Assembly (NCBI RefSeq): GCF_035917415.1
Contig: NZ_CP109073.1
Span: forward strand, 5,760,001 to 5,824,000
Source: Streptomyces sp. NBC_01803
Lineage (GTDB): Bacteria > Actinomycetota > Actinomycetes > Streptomycetales > Streptomycetaceae
Length of the DNA stretch: 64,000 nucleotides
Direction of reading: 5' to 3'
Shown here: positions 20,202-29,845 of the stretch, one piece after another
Layout of the letters: every line of letters starts with the position of its first letter
Numbering within the stretch: the first letter of the stretch is position 1
Program-made: the position numbers and the translations under genes
Notes under the pieces: generated by a model
Databases searched by the model: none
The model's input: the letters and a program-made list of their open reading frames with translations, nothing else
Told to the model about the DNA's origin: nothing

Positions 20202-20528
20202 GGCGACCGAATGTCAGCCAGACCAGCCGATCGAGGAGCGAAATCAAGGCGACTTCCGCACCGCCCGGAACACGGTCAACGACTACAATCTGTAGCCGCC
20301 GCACGGGACTTGCGCCAGAGCCCAAACTCCTGAACAACCGCTGTCAAACTCGGGTTCTGGCTCGCTTTCCGTGACGCGGTGACTCTCTGTCATGTGAGGA
20401 GAACGCGCTTTCGAAGGAGATGGAAGTCAGCTCGGCCGAACATCTGCCGTTTCAGCATCTTAAAAGTTACGTGGAATCTGCCGGGGTGATCATGTCTCCC
20501 CGGTGCAACCACGGACTTGGGAGATGCG
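20202..20528. other. Gap upstream of the recombinase pair
   Basis: 327 bases. The part next to the ISL3 fragment probably contains its end, but I could not find a matching inverted repeat. The part before 20529 is less GC-rich and should hold the recombinase promoter. No gene is recognised. Confidence 0.45.
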
Positions 20529-21598
20529 TTGAGCGGCACGACGGTGCTCATGGAGAAGTGGCCGGTGCTCGGCCGGCACGAGCAGGCGGCGACCTGGCTG
20601 ACGGTCTGGACGGATCTCGGACGTGCACCGCGCACGATCGACGCCTACGGCCGGGGCCTGGCCGAGTACCTGCTGATGTGCGAGCGGGAGGATGTCGACC
20701 CGGTCGCCGCGAACCGTTCCCATATCGCCGTCTATGTACGGGAGTTGAGCTCGCGGCTGCACCGCCGGGGTGCGAATGTGATCTCGATCGACTCAGGTGC
20801 GGGGCTGGCGAACGCGACGATCCAGCAGCGGCTGGTGCCGGTCCGCCTGTTCTACGACTTCCTCATGGAAGAGGGACTGCGGGAATCCAACCCCGTCGGC
20901 CGGGGGCGCTACACCCCCGGCCGGCGGAACGGCGGTCAGCAGCGCGGCCTGGTGCCCCGGCTGACGAAGCTGCCGTGGATTCCCGGAGAACAGCAGTGGC
21001 TACGCGTCCTGGAGGTCGCCAAGCGCGAGCCGGTACGCAACCGCGTGATGCTCGCCCTGGCCTACGACGCTGCTCTGCGTCGCGAGGAACTGTGCTCGCT
21101 GCGGACCGACGACGTCGACCCGGCCCACCGCACGTTGCGGATACGGGCGGAATCGACGAAGAACCGGCTGGAGCGGGTGTGCCCTACTCGGCATCGACCG
21201 GGGTGCTGCTGTCGGACTATCTCGCACACCGCGCCCGGATCAGCCGGGCCCGCGGGCCGCTGTTCCTGTCGGAGTCACGGCGCAATCACGCCCAGCCGCT
21301 GAGCCTGTGGACCTGGTCAAAGGTGGTCCGCAAGCTCGCGCTGGCCTCCGGCGTCGAGCGGTTCTCCACGCATACCACCCGGCACCTGTGTCTGACCGAT
21401 CTGGCCCGCATGGGCTGGGAGTTGCACGCGATTGCCTCCTTCGCCGGACACCGGCACACCGACTCCACCCTTCAGTACATCCACCTCTCCGGCCGGGACC
21501 TGGCCGACAAACTGGCCCGCGGCATGGACCACATTCACGCCTGGCGAATACAGATGCTCACCGCCCCGGCCGGTGCGACGACGGAGGTGGCGCAGTGA
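20529..21598 (+). pseudogene. Tyrosine recombinase A (upstream partner), one frameshift
   Basis: About 356 residues if the frame is restored. The N-terminal SAM-like core-binding domain (TIDAYGRGLAEYLLMCERED) is followed by the catalytic domain. The first Arg is in YDAALRREELCSLR; near 21177 one base is missing and the rest is in another frame with HTTRH and GHRHTDSTLQYIH carrying the His, Arg and Tyr. The TTG start at 20529 is preferred because GGGAG lies five bases before it; an ATG at 20550 is also possible. It overlaps the next recombinase by four bases (GTGA). If the shift is a sequencing error, the gene is intact. Confidence 0.75.
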
Positions 21599-23928
21599 CC
21601 GCACCGTTCCTGGCCATCACCGCCGAGGACACCGACGGGCGCTGGTCCTGGCCGATCATCCCGGACCGCTACGACACGACCGTCGCGGTCCGCCCTGCCG
21701 AGGCACAGGCCGTCCTCGATCTCGGCGTGCGCAATCTGCGCCGGCTTCAGCACCACGACCCGGCCGCACCGGGATGGCGCGTGATCGCACGGCTGCTGGG
21801 ACCGCTGGAGGCGGTCAACGCCACACTCAACTCGCCGCCCACCCCGCACCGCCGACGGGCCATGCTCGACGTGATCGCCCTTCTGCTGACGCACAGCGCG
21901 CAGACCGGACGGACCTACTGGGGCTGGACTACGCAGGAATGGACCCCTCTACTCGGCCGCACCCAGGCCGAGTTCCGCCAGCACGCACGCGCCTGGACCG
22001 GGGACGAAGTCCGCCTCTACCTTGCGGCGCATGCCTACCTCCTCGGGTCCTTCAACGAGTTCCACCAGCTCGGCAGCTTCCAACGCCTCACACTGTCCTG
22101 GCGGATCTTCGGACGCGACCGCGTCACCAGCGAGATCGCCCGCATCCGCACGGTGCTTCGCACCTGGGGCTATCAACTGGGCGAGGCCGACGACACACTG
22201 CTGCCGTCGGTCACCTGCCAGCTGTTTCTGCTCAACCGCAGCCCGCACCTGGAAGACATGGACACCGCGCTGTTCGTCCGGGTCCGCCGCGACCGGCTGC
22301 TGGAGGGCGCCCGGCTGAACACCCTGCATGCTCTGCAGCGGGCGGTCGCCGAGCTTGGCTTCTGCGATCCACCACTACAGAGCGCCGGCCGTCACTCGGC
22401 GCGGGCCACCGGCGGCGCCCAGATCTGGGAGCGGTGGGCCAACCGCTGGCACGGCACCTCCACCCTCACCCCGCGCGTCCGCGGTAGCATCCGCTCCACC
22501 CTCCTGCGGGTCGGCCGGTGGATCGCCGCCGAACAGCCCAACGCCGCCGATCCCACCGACTGGACCCGGCAGACCTGCGCGACCTGGATCGCGGCACTGG
22601 ACCGGATGAAGGTCGGTGACTACGTCCAGCGCACGGTCGGCCTCAAGGACCGGCTCGGCAAGCCGCTGGAGGCGCCCACCAAGGCCGGACAGATCACCGC
22701 GCTGCGGACGTTCTTTCGGGACTGCCAGGAATGGGAGTGGTTGCCCCGTCGCTTCGACCCACTACGCGCCTTGGCGATCCCGCGCAGCATCACCGCCCTC
22801 CTCGGCCCCGACCCGCGGGTGATCGCCGACGAGGTCTGGGCGAAGCTGTTGTGGGCCGGCCTCAACCTTGATCCCGCGGATCTTCCGCAGACCCGGTCCG
22901 GGCACTTCTATCCCTTCGAGCTGGTCCGCGCGGTCACTTTGACCTGGCTGTTCTCCGGTCAACGCAGCAACGAGATCGCCCGGCTGAGACTGGGTTGCAT
23001 CCGCTGGCAGCACGACGGGAACTCGATCGCGGGCGACTCGCAGCAGGTGCTGGCCCGCGACGCGGTCTGCCTGCTCGACGTCCCGACCCACAAGACCGGC
23101 ACCGCTTTCACCAAGCCGGTCGATCCGATCCTCGGCCAGGCCATCGACGCCTGGCAGACCGTCCGACCGGACCAGCCGAAGTTCACCGACCGCCGCACCG
23201 GCGAGCACGTCGAGCTGCTGTTCGCCGTCCGTGCCCGCCGTCTCTCCACCAGCTACATCAACAACACGATCATCCCGATGCTCTGCCGCAAGGCCGGAGT
23301 CCCGGACGCCGATGTCCGCGGGAACATCACCAGCCACCGAGCCCGGTCCACCATCGCCAGCCAGCTCTACAACGCCAAGGAGCCAATGACGCTGTTCGAG
23401 CTGCAAGCCTGGCTCGGACACCGGTCTCCGCAGTCCACGCAGTACTACGCGAAGATCACGCCGAACACTCTGTCCAGGGCATACTCCGAGGCGGGCTACT
23501 TCGAGCGGAACGTCCGCACCATCGAGGTCCTCGTCGACCGCGACGCGGTCGCCTCCGGCGCCGCTGCGACCGGCGAACCCTGGCAGCACTACGACCTCGG
23601 CCACGGCTACTGCACCTACACCTTCTTCGAGCAGTGCCAGCACCGCATGGCCTGCGCACGCTGCGACTTCTACACCCCCAAGGACTCCACGAAAGCCCAA
23701 CTACTTGAAGCCAAGGGCAACTTGCAGAAGATGGCCGTCTCGATTCCACTCACCGAGGATGAGCAAGCAGCCGTCACCGACGGCCAGAGCGCGCTCGACC
23801 GCCTCCTCGACAGACTCGCCGACACCCCCACCCCGGCCGGGCCAACACCCCGACAGATCGACGTCCCAACGAACGCCACCCTCCTGCCGATCCTCACTGT
23901 CCGCCAGGGCAAAGCACAGCAAGCTTGA
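21595..23928 (+). CDS. Large tyrosine recombinase B with Cys-rich C-terminus
   Basis: 777 aa, about twice the size of a phage integrase. A long N-terminal region without recognised domain (1-400) is followed by the integrase catalytic domain: Arg in LFSGQRSNEIARLRLG, HRARST with His and Arg, GHRSPQSTQYYAK with His and the Tyr nucleophile. After it comes a cysteine cluster, YCTYTFFEQCQHRMACARCD, likely a zinc site. The GTG start overlaps the stop of the previous recombinase, so the pair is co-translated. Paired or triple recombinases occur in Tn554-type and RIT elements; no third gene is present here. Confidence 0.85.
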   Translation: MTAPFLAITAEDTDGRWSWPIIPDRYDTTVAVRPAEAQAVLDLGVRNLRRLQHHDPAAPGWRVIARLLGPLEAVNATLNSPPTPHRRRAMLDVIALLLTHSAQTGRTYWGWTTQEWTPLLGRTQAEFRQHARAWTGDEVRLYLAAHAYLLGSFNEFHQLGSFQRLTLSWRIFGRDRVTSEIARIRTVLRTWGYQLGEADDTLLPSVTCQLFLLNRSPHLEDMDTALFVRVRRDRLLEGARLNTLHALQRAVAELGFCDPPLQSAGRHSARATGGAQIWERWANRWHGTSTLTPRVRGSIRSTLLRVGRWIAAEQPNAADPTDWTRQTCATWIAALDRMKVGDYVQRTVGLKDRLGKPLEAPTKAGQITALRTFFRDCQEWEWLPRRFDPLRALAIPRSITALLGPDPRVIADEVWAKLLWAGLNLDPADLPQTRSGHFYPFELVRAVTLTWLFSGQRSNEIARLRLGCIRWQHDGNSIAGDSQQVLARDAVCLLDVPTHKTGTAFTKPVDPILGQAIDAWQTVRPDQPKFTDRRTGEHVELLFAVRARRLSTSYINNTIIPMLCRKAGVPDADVRGNITSHRARSTIASQLYNAKEPMTLFELQAWLGHRSPQSTQYYAKITPNTLSRAYSEAGYFERNVRTIEVLVDRDAVASGAAATGEPWQHYDLGHGYCTYTFFEQCQHRMACARCDFYTPKDSTKAQLLEAKGNLQKMAVSIPLTEDEQAAVTDGQSALDRLLDRLADTPTPAGPTPRQIDVPTNATLLPILTVRQGKAQQA

Positions 23929-24184
23929 CACACCCGAGGCATGTGATTTCTGCCTCGGTCAGTGTTCACGAGAAATGACAGCCCCCGGGGCTTGACCTTT
24001 TGGTCCGGGCGGGGCGAGGCCGGAGACGCGACTGTGAGGTGCGGGTGTCCGTGTGGGGTGGCGGTGTCCGGCGGGACATTCTTGGCTTGAGGACGCCGCC
24101 ACCCGTGTCCGGCTGTCCTGTCCGAGGCCGGCGCGGGAGAGCCGTTGCGGCAGTTCCCGCCGCCTTCGCCTGATTGCTGTCTTG

Positions 24185-25789
24185 TCAGTCGAGCAGGACG
24201 CCGGGGTTGAGGATGTGGTGGGGGTCCAGGGCGTGCTTGGCGGCGCGCAGTGCCAGCGCGAAGGGTTCCGGGCGCTGGAGGTCGTAGCCGGGGCGGTGGT
24301 CGCGGCCGACGGCGTGGTGGTGGGTGATGGTGGCGCGGTGGCGGTGCAGGACGTCCATCGCGGCGGCTTTGATGTCGTCCCAGATCTCGGCCTCGTCGCC
24401 GGGCCGGCCGGCGAGGGCCACGGTGAAGTAGGGTGCGGCGCCGTCGGGGTAGACGTGGGTGAGGCGGCAGGTGATGGTGGCCGGGTGTCCGGTGGCCTTC
24501 GAGGCTGCGGCGCCGACCTCGGTGCGGACAGCGTCGATCAGGGCGGGAATCTTCTCCCAGGTGGCGGCGGTCTCGAAGGTTTCGACGACGGCACCCATGC
24601 GGGCCAGACCGTCGCGCAGGTAGGGCATGCGCAGGAACGCCGAGCGCCAGGCGCTGACGGCCGCGTCGGCCGGGGCGTCGCGGTCTGCCGCATGTGTCTC
24701 GCCGCGGCCGCCGTGGGCGCGGGCCAGGTCCACGGCGCTCGCGAGGCGGTCGTCGACGGGGGTGGTGGCGGACTCGAAGCCCAGGATCAGGACGGCGGAG
24801 CCGTCGTGGGAGGCGCCGGACAGCAGCGCCTCGCCGGGGTCGAGCAGGCGGCAGTTGGCCGGGGCGAGGTCGGACTGGGCGATGGCACGCACGGCGTCCA
24901 GCGCGCGGTGGAAGTCGGCGAAAACCACGGACGCGGAGGCTTTGTGGCGGGGGCGTTCCTGCAGGCGCATCCATGCCTCGGTGATGACACCGAGCGTGCC
25001 CTCGGAGCCGAGGAAGAGCCGGTCGGGAGACGGTCCGGCGCCGGATGCGGGCAGCCGCCAGGACGTGTTCGCGCCGGCGGGCGTGACCACGCGCAGGGAC
25101 TGCACGAAGTCGTCGATGTGGGTGTGGACGGTGGCGTAGTGGCCGCCGGCCCGGGTGGCGAGCCAGCCGCCGAGGGTGGAGAACTCGAAGCTCTGCGGGA
25201 AGTGGCGCAGGGTCAGGCCGTGGGGTCGCAACTGGCCTTCCAGCACGGGGCCGAGCGCTCCGGCTTGGATACGGGCTGAGCGGCTGGTGGTGTCGATCTC
25301 CAGGACGCGGTCCATCGCGGTCAGGTCGAGCGACAGGACTGCGTGGTGGGTGTCGTCGCGGTACTCCACGCCGCCGACCACCGAGGAGCCGCCGCCGAAG
25401 GGGATGATGGCCACGCCGTGCTCGCCGGCCCAGTCCAGCAGGTCGGCCACGTCCTGGTCGCCGGCCGGGTGGGCGACGAGGTCGGGGATCCGGCCGGGCC
25501 GGCCGCGCAGGGCCCGGATGACGTCGCGGTAGGCCTTGCCCATGGCGTGGGCGGCGCGCGCCTGCGGGTCGGCGGTGACCAGGTGTGCCAGGGAGGGCGG
25601 GGGCGTCGCGGCGGGGCGGCCGATAGGCAGGTCGGCGATGCGGGGTATCGGCAGCGGGCGGGCCAGGGTGCCCGGCAGCAGGGCACCCATCGCGGCGCAT
25701 TCGGCGTCGTCGGGGTGGGCGTCGGCGTAGCCCCAGCCCCACCAGGAGCGGGTGCGGGAGGTGCGGGGGTCGGTCGCGGTGGCAGGCAT
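24185..25789 (-). CDS. FAD-linked oxidase, alkyl-DHAP-synthase-like
   Basis: 534 aa of the VAO/FAD_binding_4 family. The FAD site is PFGGGSSVVGG (about 152-162) with a second contact in STLGGWLATRAGGHYAT. The C-terminal half carries ATITHHHAVGRDHRPG and ends KHALDPHHILNPGVLLD, the layout of alkyldihydroxyacetonephosphate synthase. Bacterial relatives mostly have unknown substrates, so lipid-ether synthesis should not be assumed. It is transcribed away from the TetR gene at 25859, with two palindromes in the 69-base gap, so TetR control is likely. Confidence 0.85.
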   Translation of the reverse strand: MPATATDPRTSRTRSWWGWGYADAHPDDAECAAMGALLPGTLARPLPIPRIADLPIGRPAATPPPSLAHLVTADPQARAAHAMGKAYRDVIRALRGRPGRIPDLVAHPAGDQDVADLLDWAGEHGVAIIPFGGGSSVVGGVEYRDDTHHAVLSLDLTAMDRVLEIDTTSRSARIQAGALGPVLEGQLRPHGLTLRHFPQSFEFSTLGGWLATRAGGHYATVHTHIDDFVQSLRVVTPAGANTSWRLPASGAGPSPDRLFLGSEGTLGVITEAWMRLQERPRHKASASVVFADFHRALDAVRAIAQSDLAPANCRLLDPGEALLSGASHDGSAVLILGFESATTPVDDRLASAVDLARAHGGRGETHAADRDAPADAAVSAWRSAFLRMPYLRDGLARMGAVVETFETAATWEKIPALIDAVRTEVGAAASKATGHPATITCRLTHVYPDGAAPYFTVALAGRPGDEAEIWDDIKAAAMDVLHRHRATITHHHAVGRDHRPGYDLQRPEPFALALRAAKHALDPHHILNPGVLLD

Positions 25790-25815
25790 GGGTGCGCTCC
25801 AGCGGGGATCCAGGG

Positions 25816-25847
25816 AATTTACCCGTCAGTAAATTACCCTAGGGTAA
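25816..25847. promoter_or_regulatory. Twin palindromic operator between FAD oxidase and TetR genes
   Basis: Two inverted repeats lie side by side: AATTTAC/GTAAATT with a 6-base spacer (25816-25835), and the perfect 14-mer TTACCCTAGGGTAA (25834-25847). They sit between two divergent starts, where a TetR-family repressor usually binds. The second ends 11 bases before the TetR start. Confidence 0.75.
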
Positions 25848-25858
25848 GATCTGGTGGC

Positions 25859-26497
25859 ATGACAATGCTCTCCTCCAAAGCCGGCACCAAGGGCGTGCCG
25901 AGGGCCGCGCGCGAACGGCAGGTTCTGGCCGCGGCCACCGAGGAGTTCGGCCGCCACGGCTACGAGGCCACCACCGTGGCCGCCATCGCCACCCGCGTCG
26001 GTGTCACCAAACCACTCGTGCACCAGTACTTCGGCAGCAAGCAGGACCTCTACCTCGCCTGTGTCAACCCGGTCGGCGACCGGCTGCTGGCCGCCATCCG
26101 CGCCGCGATGGCCGAACACGACGCCGTCGCGCCGCCCACGCCCCTGCGTGTGCTGCACGCTCTGTTCACCGCCCTCGACGGCCAGCGCGTGGCATGGTTC
26201 GTCCTCTACGACCCCACGCTGCCGCCCGACAGCGAAGCCGCCCACCGCGCGGCCTACTACCGCGACGCCATCGACGACCTCGCCGCGACCGGGACCGCCG
26301 ACCTCCTGCACACCGCCGGAACCAGCGACTCCCTCGACGCCGACGCCCTCAAACACGCGTGGCGCGGCCTGTGCACCGCCCTGGTCCTCTGGTGGATCAA
26401 CCACCCGGACCAGTCACCCGACGCCATGACCCGGCGCTGCGCACGTCTCTCCCGGGCCAGCCAGATCATCCTCGCCGCCGACGACGACAGTACGTGA
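25859..26497 (+). CDS. TetR-family repressor, divergent to the FAD oxidase
   Basis: 212 aa. The N-terminal helix-turn-helix is typical: TEEFGRHGYEATTVAAIATR, VGVTKPLVHQYFGSKQDLYL. The C-terminal ligand domain is unassigned. ATG at 25859 is used; a second ATG at 25865 is equally possible because neither has a strong ribosome-binding site. Its position opposite the oxidase and the palindromes between them suggest it represses both genes and responds to a related substrate. Confidence 0.9.
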   Translation: MTMLSSKAGTKGVPRAARERQVLAAATEEFGRHGYEATTVAAIATRVGVTKPLVHQYFGSKQDLYLACVNPVGDRLLAAIRAAMAEHDAVAPPTPLRVLHALFTALDGQRVAWFVLYDPTLPPDSEAAHRAAYYRDAIDDLAATGTADLLHTAGTSDSLDADALKHAWRGLCTALVLWWINHPDQSPDAMTRRCARLSRASQIILAADDDST

Positions 26498-26682
26498 GCC
26501 AGACCGACGCCCCACGCCCTTGCCGTCACAACTCGTGAACATCCGAGCGTCGCTCCACCCGCAAGGTGCCTCCCAGAGTCGTGCCCCAGTGCTGCCACAT
26601 CTCGTGACCAAAGCCAGACGAGTCCCAGCAGCCCTTCTATGATCCGACCCCGGTTGTCTGTGACGGGTGGGAGAGTGGCCGG

Positions 26683-27109
26683 ATGGGCATCGATCGCAAG
26701 CGCATGAACGCGCAGGACGAGCGGAGGGTGGCCCGGACGGCCGGCCGGACGTCGCGCCGGTCGGTTTCGAGTTCGACGGCACGTTCTTCTACGTCGGGGG
26801 CGTCGACCCCGCCCGCACCCGCAAGCACCGCAACGTCCAGGCCGGCCACGTCCAGGTCGCCCTCGTCATCGACGACCTCGTCTGCACCGAGCCGTGGACC
26901 CCCCGCTTCCTCCGCGTCTACCGCACCGCCGAAGTCGCCCAGCGCCTGGGCCAGTTCGGCGCCGCTCCCTACCTCAGGATCACCCCCACCATCTCCTGGA
27001 GCTGGAACCTCGACGGCCGGCCCTTCGGCGGCGGCGACGACTTCACCCCCGGCGCACCGTCCACGCGCCCGCGCCCGCGCCCGCCGACGCCGAGCCGGGC
27101 GCGGCGTAA
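26683..27109 (+). pseudogene. PPOX-class F420-dependent oxidoreductase, two frameshifts
   Basis: The central part is clearly a PPOX-class F420-dependent enzyme: PDGRPDVAPVGFEFDGTFF, YVGGVDPARTRKHRNVQAGH, VALVIDDLVC, PWTPRFLRVYRTAEV and LRITPTISWSWNLDG. The N-terminus (MGIDRKRMNAQDERR) and the C-terminus (RTVHAPAPAPADAEPGAA) lie in different frames, with shifts near 26735 and 27052. The ATG at 26683 has GGGAGAG seven bases before it. A small intact enzyme of about 140 aa is expected, so the shifts are either recent mutations or sequencing errors. Confidence 0.75.
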
Positions 27110-27171
27110 GGTACGGCCCGCGGGCGCCCACCGCCCGCGCGCGACGACGGCGACAGTTCGGGACTCCCGCG

Positions 27172-27840
27172 ATGACCAGGCGCGACAGGCGCGACCCCAC
27201 CACCGGCGGCGCGGCGGGACCACGGCCCCGCGGCGGACTCGCGGACAAGCGCCGCGCCATCCTCGCCGGCGCCCTCACCGTCTTCGCGCGGGACGGTTAC
27301 ACCCGCGCCGGTGTCGACGCCATCGCCGCCGAGGCCGGCGTCTCCACCCGCACCATCTACAACCACTTCACCGACAAGGCCGAGCTGTTCCGCTCCGTCA
27401 TCCAGGAGAGCGCCACCCGCGCCGCCGACGCCCAGATCGAGATCATCGACCGCCACCTGCGCAAGGTCATGGAACTGGAGGCCGACCTCGTGGCGTTCGG
27501 CCTCGACTGGGCGGCCCAGTCCACCGCGGGGCACGCCGAACACTTCTCCCTCACCCGGCAGATCAATGCCGAGCGCGGCCACATCCCGCGGTCCGCGATC
27601 GACGCCTGGCAGGAGATCGGGCCGCTCCGCGTCCGCCGCGTCCTCGCCGACCGCCTCCGCGTCCTCATCGGCCGGGGCCTGCTGCGCGACGGCGACCCGG
27701 AGCGGGCCGCCCTCCACCTCATGCGCCTGGTCTCGGTGACGAACCCGTCCTACCCCGGCGCCACCACCCCCGGCGACGACGAGATCACCGAGGCGGTCGA
27801 GGCGGGCGTCCGCGCCTTCCTCCACGGCTACCTGAGCTGA
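27172..27840 (+). CDS. TetR-family regulator
   Basis: 222 aa. A basic 25-residue leader precedes the helix-turn-helix (ALTVFARDGYTRAGVDAIAA, EAGVSTRTIYNHFTDKAELF). The C-terminal domain has the TetR_C pattern found with AcrR-type proteins. It follows the PPOX remnant by 62 bases and may have been its regulator. No operator palindrome stands out in the short gap. Confidence 0.88.
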   Translation: MTRRDRRDPTTGGAAGPRPRGGLADKRRAILAGALTVFARDGYTRAGVDAIAAEAGVSTRTIYNHFTDKAELFRSVIQESATRAADAQIEIIDRHLRKVMELEADLVAFGLDWAAQSTAGHAEHFSLTRQINAERGHIPRSAIDAWQEIGPLRVRRVLADRLRVLIGRGLLRDGDPERAALHLMRLVSVTNPSYPGATTPGDDEITEAVEAGVRAFLHGYLS

Positions 27841-28082
27841 CCGGCCACCCCGCCCCCGACGAACCTCCCGCGACCGGCTCCACACCAACTGCCCGAGGGC
27901 GCGGCCCCGCGCCCGCGGGCGCCGGACGCGGACACCACCGCCGACCGGGCGCGCTCCGGCGAACCGGCGGGCCACCGGCGGGCGCGCGAGCGGTCACCAG
28001 GCGGCACACCGAACGGGGCCCGCCCGCGCCCGCCCGCGCCCGGTGGAGACGGCGGAGGAGCCGCCGCGGCGCCGCGGCCACA

Positions 28083-28161
28083 CCGGCGAACCGGCGGGCC
28101 GGCGGGCCGGCGAACCGGCGGGCCGGCGGGCCGCCGTCAGGAGCCGGCGAACCGGCGGGCC
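28083..28161. repeat. 24-bp GC tandem repeat running into the ferredoxin-reductase gene end
   Basis: A 24-base unit (CCGGCGAACCGGCGGG then CCGGCGGG) occurs twice in perfect tandem (28083-28130). A third partial unit (28144-28161) lies inside the last codons of the adjacent reductase gene, where it encodes ARRFAG. A further piece occurs near 27957. The array seems to have spread from the 3' end of that gene. Confidence 0.8.
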
Positions 28162-29786
28162 GTCGCGAGGAGTTCGGCGGTGGTGGCGAGCTTGACCCGG
28201 GGGCGGCCCGTCCGGCGGCCGTTCTCCCGTTCCGCCCGGTCGATGGCCTCCGCCCCGCGCCGGCCAACGGAATCGGGCCGGCGCCGGCGGACGAGGCGGG
28301 CGAACTCCCGTCTGCTGCCCGTCGGTTGGGGCAGTCGCCGATCGACCGCGTCGGCCAGCAGCGCGTCCACCGTCTCCTGCGCGCAGCGGCGGTTGGCGCC
28401 GATGCCTCCGGACGGGCCGCGCTTGGTCCATCCGACGACGTAGACACCGGCGACCGGCTCCCCGGTGGCGGGATCGACGACCCGGCCCCGCTCGTGCGGG
28501 ACGGTGCCGGTGACATCGTCGAACGGCAGTCCCGCCACGGGCGTTCCCCGGTGGCCGATGGCGCTCAGCACCAGCTCGGTGCGGATCGTCTCCGGTGACG
28601 GGCCGCCGGCGGGGCCGCTGACCCGCAGCGCCTCCACCCTCCCATTCCCGGTCAGTTCGACGGGAGAGGTCCGGAAGCGCAGCACGATCCGGCGGCCCGG
28701 TGGTGGCGGCGCCGCCCAGTCCACGCGCTCGACCGGCACATCGCCGAGGAGCGCCGCGGTCTCGGCGTCGGCGGCGATCGCCTCGCGCACTCCCGGCCGG
28801 TCGTCGATCACGAGCCGGACGCCCGGCAGGTGCTTGAGGGCGTGCAGCTCCGGCCGGGTGTAGGCCGCGTCCGCCGGGCCGCGGCGCCCGAGCAGGACGA
28901 CCTCGCGCACCGTGCTGTCGCGCAGCGCGGGCAGCGCGCGGTCGGCGATGTCGGTGCGCGCGAGGAGCGCCGGGTCGCTGACCAGGACGCGGGCCAGATC
29001 GACCGCGACATTGCCGTTCCCGATCACGACCGCGCGCTCGGCGGAGGCCAGGTCCACTCCCGCCGAGGAGACCTCGGGATGGCCGTTGTACCAGGCCACG
29101 AACGTCATGGCCGAGGCGGTGCCGGGCATGCCCTCGCCGGGGATGCCCAGCGGCCGGGGGGAGTCGGCGCCGACCGCGTACACCACCGCGTCATGGTGGG
29201 CCGCGAGCTCGGCGTGCGTGACGTCCCGGCCGATGTCGACGTTGAGGTGCATGCGCAGCCGCGGATGGCGGTGGAGCTCGGCGAAGCTGTCACCGATGCC
29301 CTTGGTGGACGGGTGGTCGGGGGCTACCCCGAAACGCACCAGGCCACCCGGCACGGGCAGCCGGTCGAGCATCGTGACCTCGGCGCCCGTCCGGCGCAGC
29401 AGGGCCTGCGCGGTGTAGTGGGCGGCCGGGCCCGTGCCGACGACCGCGATCCGCAGGTCGCCGCTCCCGGCGGGCGGCGGCAGGGGGAAGTCGGGTTCGC
29501 TCCAGCCCTGTTCCTCCCCCCGCTCCCGGGACCGCGCGGCGTAGTAGCGCTCGGCGAACTCGGCGTGCACGGCGTCCGCCGGGCCCAGGAGGTCGACGGG
29601 GACGATGGCGTCCACCGGGCAGGCGTCCGTGCAGGCGCCGCAGTCGATGCAGGTGCGCGGATCGATGTAGAGCGTCTCGGTGGTGCCGAAGTCCGGCTCC
29701 CCGGGGGCCGGGTGGATGCAGTTGACGGGGCAGACCGAGACGCACGACGCGTCGCCGCAGCACGTCTGGGTGATGGCGTAGGACAT
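28137..29786 (-). CDS. FprB-type ferredoxin-NADP reductase with fused 7Fe ferredoxin domain
   Basis: 549 aa. Residues 1-60 are a ferredoxin: CCGDASCVSVCPVNC for one cluster and C46-x2-C49-x2-C52-x3-C56-P for a 4Fe-4S cluster. The rest is an adrenodoxin-reductase-like flavoprotein with the FAD motif AVVGTGPAAHYTAQALL, the NADP motif VIGNGNVAVDLARVL and the C-terminal GWTKRGPSGGIGANR. It passes electrons between NADPH and ferredoxin-type acceptors. It lies 59 bases after an AurF-like diiron oxygenase on the same strand and is probably its reductant. Confidence 0.93.
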   Translation of the reverse strand: MSYAITQTCCGDASCVSVCPVNCIHPAPGEPDFGTTETLYIDPRTCIDCGACTDACPVDAIVPVDLLGPADAVHAEFAERYYAARSRERGEEQGWSEPDFPLPPPAGSGDLRIAVVGTGPAAHYTAQALLRRTGAEVTMLDRLPVPGGLVRFGVAPDHPSTKGIGDSFAELHRHPRLRMHLNVDIGRDVTHAELAAHHDAVVYAVGADSPRPLGIPGEGMPGTASAMTFVAWYNGHPEVSSAGVDLASAERAVVIGNGNVAVDLARVLVSDPALLARTDIADRALPALRDSTVREVVLLGRRGPADAAYTRPELHALKHLPGVRLVIDDRPGVREAIAADAETAALLGDVPVERVDWAAPPPPGRRIVLRFRTSPVELTGNGRVEALRVSGPAGGPSPETIRTELVLSAIGHRGTPVAGLPFDDVTGTVPHERGRVVDPATGEPVAGVYVVGWTKRGPSGGIGANRRCAQETVDALLADAVDRRLPQPTGSRREFARLVRRRRPDSVGRRGAEAIDRAERENGRRTGRPRVKLATTAELLATARRFAGS

Positions 29787-29845
29787 GGTGGGCGCGCCGT
29801 TCTCACTTCCGGGCTGTGGTGGGCCGCACGGTTCGGTCGGTTCGG

